Positions 59,006 through 64,000 of a stretch of DNA of 64,000 bases are shown here, piece after piece. This stretch comes from Polyangiaceae bacterium (GTDB taxonomy: Bacteria; Myxococcota_A; Polyangia; Polyangiales; Polyangiaceae), in the NCBI GenBank assembly GCA_025936045.1, contig JAICUB010000037.1, positions 1 through 64,000 of the forward strand, written 5' to 3'. The number at the start of each line of letters is the position of its first letter. Position 1 is the first letter of the stretch. Under the pieces are notes generated by a model. It saw only the letters and a list, made by a program, of their open reading frames with translations. It did not search any database and was not told the DNA's origin. Made by a program: the position numbers and the translations under genes.

Positions 59006-60294
59006 TATCCGCGCGAACGCTCGAGGGCCGTCCGAACGACGGTGATCGTGCGATCGACGTCGGCCTCCGTATGGGCTAGCGAGAGGAACGCGGCCTCGAA
59101 CTGCGAAGGCGGCCAGTAGACGCCCCCGGCGAGCAAACCGGCGTGAAAGCGCGAGAAACGCGCCGTATCTGCCGCGGCCGCGGCGCGAAAATCCGTGACG
59201 GGGCCGGGGTGGAAAAACAGCGTGAGCATCGACCCGACGCGCTGCACGCAACCGGGCGTCGCCGTTTCACGCAGGGCGCTCGCCATGCCGGCTTCGAGCC
59301 GCGCGCCGAGCTCTTCCAGGCGCTCGTAGGTGCCGGGCGCGTCGAGGCGTTCGAGCGTGACGAGCCCGGCCGTCACCGCCAGTGGGTTTCCGCTGAGGGT
59401 TCCGGCTTGGTACACGGCGCCGAGCGGCGCCACGCACTGCATCACCTGGCGCGAGCCGCCGTAAGCCGCGAGCGGCATGCCGCCCCCCACGACCTTGCCG
59501 AGGCACGTCATGTGCGGGCGTAAGCCGTAGAGGCCCTGCGCGCCGCTCCGCGACAGCCGCGAACCCGTCATCACCTCGTCGAAGATGGCGAGCGCGCCGT
59601 TCGCGTCGCAGAGCTCGATGATGCCGGCGAGAAAGCCGGGCGCCGGCGGCACGCAGCCCATGTTGCCCGCGACCGGCTCCACGATGACGGCGGCGATGTC
59701 ACGGCCGCGCGCCGAAAAGAGCGCTTTCAGAGCCGGAACGTCGTTGTACGGCAACGTCGCCGTGGTCGCGACCATGCCTTCCGGAACGCCCGCCGAATCG
59801 GGGTTGCCGAACGTCGCCGCGCCGCTCCCGGCTTTGACGAGCAGCGCGTCCGCATGACCGTGGTAGGCGCCGTCGAACTTCACGATCACGCTCCGCTTGG
59901 TGTAGCCGCGCGCCACGCGGAGGGCGCTCATGGTCGCCTCCGTCCCGCTCGAGACGCAGCGGAGCATCTCCATGCTCGGGTAGCGCTCGATGACGGCCTT
60001 CGCGAAACGCACCTCGCGCTCCGTCGGCGCGCCGAACGACAGGCCGAGGCTCGCGGCATCCTGCACGGCTTTCACGACGTGGGGTTCCGCGTGTCCCAAT
60101 ATCGCGGGGCCCCACGACCCGATGTAGTCGATGTACTCGCGCCCGTCGGCGCCGAAGATGCGCGCGCCGAGCGCCTTCTCGACGAACACCGGATGGCCGC
60201 CCACGGCGCGGAACGCGCGCACGGGGCTGTTCACTCCGCCGGGTAGGAGTGCCTCGGCTTCTCGGAAGAGCGCCTCGCTCTGCGGGTCGGACAT
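59005..60294 (-). CDS. hemL: Glutamate-1-semialdehyde 2,1-aminomutase HemL
   Basis: HemL forms 5-aminolevulinate for haem and cobalamin from glutamate semialdehyde. The 429-residue PLP enzyme has the phosphate-binding segment SSGTEATMSALRVAR, the DEVMTG pocket and the Schiff-base Lys K267 in LGKVVGGGMPLAAYGG. The N terminus (LLPGGVNSPVRAF) is typical. So ALA is made by the C5 route here unless another gene exists. It is the first gene of the hemL-yacG-hslO series, 107 bases after a lipoprotein gene. Confidence 0.97.
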   Translation of the reverse strand: MSDPQSEALFREAEALLPGGVNSPVRAFRAVGGHPVFVEKALGARIFGADGREYIDYIGSWGPAILGHAEPHVVKAVQDAASLGLSFGAPTEREVRFAKAVIERYPSMEMLRCVSSGTEATMSALRVARGYTKRSVIVKFDGAYHGHADALLVKAGSGAATFGNPDSAGVPEGMVATTATLPYNDVPALKALFSARGRDIAAVIVEPVAGNMGCVPPAPGFLAGIIELCDANGALAIFDEVMTGSRLSRSGAQGLYGLRPHMTCLGKVVGGGMPLAAYGGSRQVMQCVAPLGAVYQAGTLSGNPLAVTAGLVTLERLDAPGTYERLEELGARLEAGMASALRETATPGCVQRVGSMLTLFFHPGPVTDFRAAAAADTARFSRFHAGLLAGGVYWPPSQFEAAFLSLAHTEADVDRTITVVRTALERSRG

Positions 60295-60401
60295 GCCCGA
60301 GTTTTAGAGCGGCGCGCCGGGCGAGGGAAGGACCCGCGACGAAGCGCTGCGGGGAGTCGAAGCTACGACCACGACGCTCCCCGTCCGGAGCGATTTCTAG
60401 C

Positions 60402-61574
60402 TCAAGGGGGCGGCAGCTCGAGCAGCCACGCGCTGTAATCGTCTTCCTCGACGAGCCCGTACATGGAGCTGCCGGCGGACCAGATCCAGTGAAGCTCGCA
60501 GAAGAGCGAGCCGAAGACGGGGACGGGCGCGGCCGCGTCCGCGGCTGACGGCCCGATGCGATAGGTCGCGTAGCCTTGCGCTTTGAACGCGTCGTAGAAG
60601 TGCATGAAGGTGCCGGCGTCGGTCGCGTAAACCTCCGTCACGATCGTGTGATAAATCGTCACTGGGACGCGAACGGCCGGACCCGAACCGTTGACGGGCA
60701 CCTGCCAGATTGCCGGGCCGTACATCTCCGTGCCCGTGCCGCCGTCGACCGCCAGGTAGACGTAACTCGAGTCGACGCCGTAGAGATCGAAGCGAACCGG
60801 GATGTTCGTCGTGATCGGCACCGGATCGCCGCCGGTTTTTTCGATGCGATAGAGCGTGCTCGGATCCGTGTCCTGGTCGCCGCTCACGACGAGGAAGAGG
60901 CCCGTCGGGCCTTGCACGAGGTCGGTATCGTATTGGCCGACACCGTTCAGCGTCGTCGTGACGACCTGTTCCGAGCCCGTCGCGACGTCATGGCGCAGGT
61001 ACGCGATCGGGCGATAGCTCGTGAGCCCGAAGAGCGTCTGCGTTTTCCCCGGGTAGCGCCAGTCGCCGATGATCGACTCGTTCTGTGACGGTTGCGTCGT
61101 GGAGTCACCGCCCGCGAGCGGAAACAGACGCAGGTTGCCTGTGGGATACGTCACGCGCTCGAACGTTCCGAACTGCGTGTCGTTCAAGTAGAGCCCGCCG
61201 CCCGTCGACAGCTGCGTCTGTCCGCCGTTCGTCTGATTGCCGAGCGGAACGCGATAGACGCCGTTTTCATCGCCGTAATAGACGTTTCCACCCGCGACGC
61301 GCGCCTGAGACACGTTCTTGCCGGGGAGGCGCGTCGCCGAGAGCGCCTTCGCTCCACAGTCCGGCACCGTGTCGCTCGAAGAGCTCGCGTTGCCCGAGCC
61401 GCCGCTCGACCCGCCGCCCGACGCGGCTCCGGAGCCGCCGGTTCCGGCCGAATCATCCGCATTTCCGGGGTTGGAGCCGCACGCGCTCACGCTCAGAAAA
61501 ATCACGACGGCGCAGGCCGACTCGACGGCGCGGATCCTCGTCCGGGCCCTACACGTTCCACTCTCGCTCCACAT
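60402..61574 (-). CDS. Lipoprotein with Gly/Ser stalk and beta-propeller-like domain
   Basis: The 390-residue protein has a signal peptide to C32 (LSVSAC), a short Gly/Ser/Asn stalk and a domain of about 310 residues. That domain contains recurring Tyr/Gly strand patterns (GGNVYYGDENGVYRVPLG, GGGLYLNDTQFG, SSYVYLAVDGG) as in WD-like or NHL-like beta-propellers of secreted proteins. One Cys pair is possible (PDCGAK, LFCELH). No enzyme motif is seen. It is followed by hemL on the same strand with a 107-base gap, so co-transcription is possible but not clear. Confidence 0.75.
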   Translation of the reverse strand: MWSESGTCRARTRIRAVESACAVVIFLSVSACGSNPGNADDSAGTGGSGAASGGGSSGGSGNASSSSDTVPDCGAKALSATRLPGKNVSQARVAGGNVYYGDENGVYRVPLGNQTNGGQTQLSTGGGLYLNDTQFGTFERVTYPTGNLRLFPLAGGDSTTQPSQNESIIGDWRYPGKTQTLFGLTSYRPIAYLRHDVATGSEQVVTTTLNGVGQYDTDLVQGPTGLFLVVSGDQDTDPSTLYRIEKTGGDPVPITTNIPVRFDLYGVDSSYVYLAVDGGTGTEMYGPAIWQVPVNGSGPAVRVPVTIYHTIVTEVYATDAGTFMHFYDAFKAQGYATYRIGPSAADAAAPVPVFGSLFCELHWIWSAGSSMYGLVEEDDYSAWLLELPPP

Positions 61575-61677
61575 GCATTCGACCTTCGCATGCGGAGCGC
61601 GCTCCGGAGAACCCGGCGCCGGTACACTTCAGCCGTGACGCGGTCGCAAGAACCAGCCGTCACGCGGGAGCGCGCGG

Positions 61678-64000
61678 TCAGCCCTGCTTGCGCCGGGCCC
61701 GATCGTTCAACTGATGTCGCCACGCATCGATGCGCGCGCGCGCTTGTTCCGAGAAGCGATAGCGCAAGAGCCGCGTGAGAAGCTGCGGCGAGTGATCGCC
61801 CGCGCGTGTGCGGGGACCGAAGACGTCCGCGGCCGCTTCGACGGATTCGAGCGCTTGATCGAGGTCGCCGTTTTCGGCTTCGAGCCAGGCGCGCGTGAGC
61901 AAGAAGTGCTGGCGCGGCTCCGCTTCTTCCACGGCGATGCGGCTGCATTCCTCGAGCAGGGCGCGGCCGCGCGCCGTGTCGTGACCGAAGAGGGCAATCT
62001 GGCAAAAGAGGAGTTTCGTCTCCATCACGCCCCAGGGGTCGTTCGTCTTCGCGTAAGTCTTGTGGGCGCGCGTGGCGTGGAGCTCGGCCATCTCCATGTC
62101 GTCGGTGTCGAGGCCCACCATCGCGAGCAGGCGATCGCACGCGGCCTGGCCGCGCGGAGTGCGCAGCGTTTCGAAGACGACGAGCGCTTCGAGCGCGCCG
62201 GTTTCGGCGCCGTGGTAGTTCATCAAGCGGTGCTCGATGTGGGCGAGCGACACGTCGGCCTGCGCCGTGCCGAGGCGATAACCGGCGCGCTCGAACTCAC
62301 CGCGTGCCTCCTGCGCGAAACGCCGCGAGCGTTCGGTCGCGCCCTCGGAGTGCTCGATCCACGAGAGCAACAGCAGGCATTGGCCGCGCCCGAGCGGTTG
62401 GTCGAGCTCGGCGAACGCGCGCTCGGCCTGGACGATGGTGTCGCGCGCCTGCTCGTAGTCGCCGAGCTGGTACTCGATTTCGCCCGCCGCGGCCTGGCAC
62501 AGCGCCTTGCCGAGCACGTTGCCGAGCGCGTCGAAGGTGTTGAACGCGCGGCGCGCGAGGTCGAGCCCTTCGGCGGACGCGCCCGTTTCGCTCGCGAGCT
62601 GGCCGAGCAAGCGCTGGCAGTGCGCGATGTTCTCCCCGTCGCCGAGCTCCTCGAAGCGCGCACGCGCGAGCTCTGCGTACGTGTTCGCCTCCGCCATGCG
62701 CCCGATGTGGCGCAGCGCCTCCGCCTGCCAGCGGTTCTTCAAGGCGAGCGTGCGGCCGCGCAGCTTGCCCTTCAAAAGCTCGAGATCGGCGAGCGTCGCG
62801 AGCGGCTCGCGCGCGCCGTTCCAACTCTGTTGCAAAAAGTCGAAGAGCAGGAGCGCCGCGGTGTCCGAATCGTTCGCTTCGATCAGGTTCACCATGCGCT
62901 GGCGCACGATGCGGCGCTGGCCGGCGAGCGGATGCAGCGTGAGCGCCGCGGCCGCGGCGCGATAAATCTTCTCGCGGTCGGGACGCCCCTGCAGCCGCGC
63001 GAGCAGGTGCTCCTGCAAGAGCTCGTGCGGCCAGCTGTAGCGGCCGGGGCCGCGCGGAATCAAAACTTCCGCGTTCGACAGGCTCAACATCGCGCTGTCT
63101 GCGGGCTGCCCGAGCGAGCTCAAGAGGGCGTGCAGCACGTTCCTGCGCACGTCGCCGCCGAGCGTCGCCGCGGCGAAAGCCGCGACGCGGTGCTGATCCG
63201 GGACGGACGCGAGCCGGCTGTCCCAGAGCTCGGCCGTCGTCGACGGACGGACGGACAAGACGTCCGGCGGCACGCGGTAGACGTTGCCCGAGTATTCCAT
63301 GTGGCCCGAGAGGGCCCAGGCATGCAGCTGCTGCAGCGCGAAGAGCGGATTGCCGCGGCTCCGGCGCGCCGCTTCCTCGACGGCCGCGTCGTCGAGCGGG
63401 ATCGACGAGCGAATGAGCTCCACCGTGCGTTCGGGCGTGAGCGGCGGCACCTCGAGCACGGTGCCGTTGGTCGCTTCACGCAGCTGCCGGAGGCGGTCGG
63501 CCGCGGACGTGCCGAGCGCGACCTCTTCGGAGCGCGCCGTCGCGAGCATCAAGATGCGCTGATCCGGCTCGTCTTCGAGGATGCGGAGCAAGCCGTCGAT
63601 CGTCGCGGGACCGGTGTTGTGCAGGTCGTCGAGCCAGAACAAGAGCGGGCGCTTGTTCGCGATCCGCCGGAGCGTGTAGCGGATGACCATGCGCCGCGTC
63701 TCGAGCGTGTCGAGCGTGAAGCGAATACCCGAAGGGCCGATCGCTTGATCGGAGCCCATCGGGCGCATCCACTCGGCGGCGCCGGCGACCCACGCGCGGC
63801 CGTTCTTGTCGTCGCGCCGCACCTTCCAGCGATCGAGCAGTGAGCGCTCGATCGTGTGCCGGTCGACGCGCTCGAAGTTGTAATAGGTGAGCGCGGCGCC
63901 GAGCATGCCGTCGAGCGGGCTTCGGATCGCGCGGTAGCGCGCGCGGAGCGGCACCATCTTGCCCTCCTCGTGCATTACCTCGCAGAGCCACTCGGCGATG
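61678..64000 (-). CDS. C-terminal part of signalling ATPase with TPR repeats (5' truncated by window edge)
   Basis: The frame is open through base 64000 (upstream codons read IAEWLCEV before the Met at 63975), so the gene starts outside the window. About 774 residues are visible. The first 330 are the end of a STAND/AAA-type ATPase of the MalT or kinase-linked kind: LLFWLDDLHNTGPATIDGLL (Walker B), LMLATARSEE (sensor 1) and SWPHELLQEHLL. The rest is TPR-like helices (LADLELLKGKLRGRTLAL, then EIEYQLGDYEQARDTIVQAE and LAHIEHRLMNYHGAETGALE). In myxobacteria such modules often follow an N-terminal Ser/Thr kinase; whether one is present here cannot be seen. Confidence 0.8.
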   Translation of the reverse strand, partial: IAEWLCEVMHEEGKMVPLRARYRAIRSPLDGMLGAALTYYNFERVDRHTIERSLLDRWKVRRDDKNGRAWVAGAAEWMRPMGSDQAIGPSGIRFTLDTLETRRMVIRYTLRRIANKRPLLFWLDDLHNTGPATIDGLLRILEDEPDQRILMLATARSEEVALGTSAADRLRQLREATNGTVLEVPPLTPERTVELIRSSIPLDDAAVEEAARRSRGNPLFALQQLHAWALSGHMEYSGNVYRVPPDVLSVRPSTTAELWDSRLASVPDQHRVAAFAAATLGGDVRRNVLHALLSSLGQPADSAMLSLSNAEVLIPRGPGRYSWPHELLQEHLLARLQGRPDREKIYRAAAAALTLHPLAGQRRIVRQRMVNLIEANDSDTAALLLFDFLQQSWNGAREPLATLADLELLKGKLRGRTLALKNRWQAEALRHIGRMAEANTYAELARARFEELGDGENIAHCQRLLGQLASETGASAEGLDLARRAFNTFDALGNVLGKALCQAAAGEIEYQLGDYEQARDTIVQAERAFAELDQPLGRGQCLLLLSWIEHSEGATERSRRFAQEARGEFERAGYRLGTAQADVSLAHIEHRLMNYHGAETGALEALVVFETLRTPRGQAACDRLLAMVGLDTDDMEMAELHATRAHKTYAKTNDPWGVMETKLLFCQIALFGHDTARGRALLEECSRIAVEEAEPRQHFLLTRAWLEAENGDLDQALESVEAAADVFGPRTRAGDHSPQLLTRLLRYRFSEQARARIDAWRHQLNDRARRKQG

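Noticed and set aside
61714..63843. 709-codon plus-strand frame opposite the TPR ATPase
   Set aside because: It is an antisense shadow with biased Arg/Glu/Ala content; the minus-strand protein has clear ATPase and TPR patterns.

Overview
The window is a very GC-rich, gene-dense chromosomal segment that looks like a myxobacterium (Myxococcota, probably the Polyangiia/Sorangium-type branch). The case for this is the combination of eukaryotic-like Ser/Thr kinases (one fused to a sigma-54 enhancer-binding protein), FHA proteins, giant lipoproteins made of DUF4215-type Cys modules around a fibro-slime domain, and many secreted lipoproteins with long Gly/Ser/Thr stalks. There are 48 supported protein genes, two of them cut by the window edges. 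No rRNA, tRNA, CRISPR array, insertion sequence or prophage was seen.

Layout. 1-5026: the end of a secreted Cys-containing protein, then a 1388-residue kinase/TPR/GAF/sigma-54-activator fusion. 5087-10485 (minus): a Spy/CpxP-like periplasmic sensor, a small Cys/His-rich exported protein, an OmpR-type regulator and a histidine kinase form one envelope- or metal-stress operon. It is followed by an SH3-type membrane protein, a small hypothetical protein and a PEBP-type lipoprotein. 10683-12410: a cytoplasmic zinc-ribbon Ser/Thr kinase. 12420-22329: two divergent, paralogous giant Cys-repeat/fibro-slime lipoproteins. 22547-25144: two lipoproteins (tandem SnoaL-like, and DUF3829). 25171-33769 (minus): secA followed by a four-gene, stop/start-overlapping Gld-type ABC exporter operon.

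34210-38156: a small lipoprotein, a hotdog thioesterase, the site-2 protease rseP and the rRNA methylase rsmB. 38161-41480: a Gly-rich lipoprotein, an FHA-GGDEF cyclase and the lysine/DAP pair dapA-dapB. 41759-44482 (minus): an overlapping operon of metallophosphoesterase, SRAP/YedK, PAP2 phosphatase and a small lipoprotein. 44541-46486: a possible ABBA/DMATS-type prenyltransferase and an isolated rplC. 46508-49100 (minus): a SnoaL protein, lgt with an unusual His-Asp tail, and a SMUG1-type uracil-DNA glycosylase. 49380-52935: an FHA protein, a polytopic membrane protein and an HExxH lipoprotein. 53069-55008: a TPP riboswitch and thiC. 55075-57881: a GH53 galactanase lipoprotein and a vWA lipoprotein. 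57933-60294 (minus): hemL-yacG-hslO. 60402-64000 (minus): a beta-propeller-like lipoprotein and the C-terminal part of a signalling ATPase with TPRs.

Themes. The window is dominated by the cell envelope. At least twelve predicted lipoproteins share it with lgt (which lipidates them), secA (which exports them) and rseP. The most unusual items are the kinase/enhancer-binding fusion, the paired giant Cys-repeat lipoproteins, the His-Asp tail on Lgt, the lone and apparently leaderless rplC, the DMATS-like protein, and a 120-bp inverted-repeat element between dapB and a lipoprotein gene. Functional calls rest on motifs read by eye; no database search was run.
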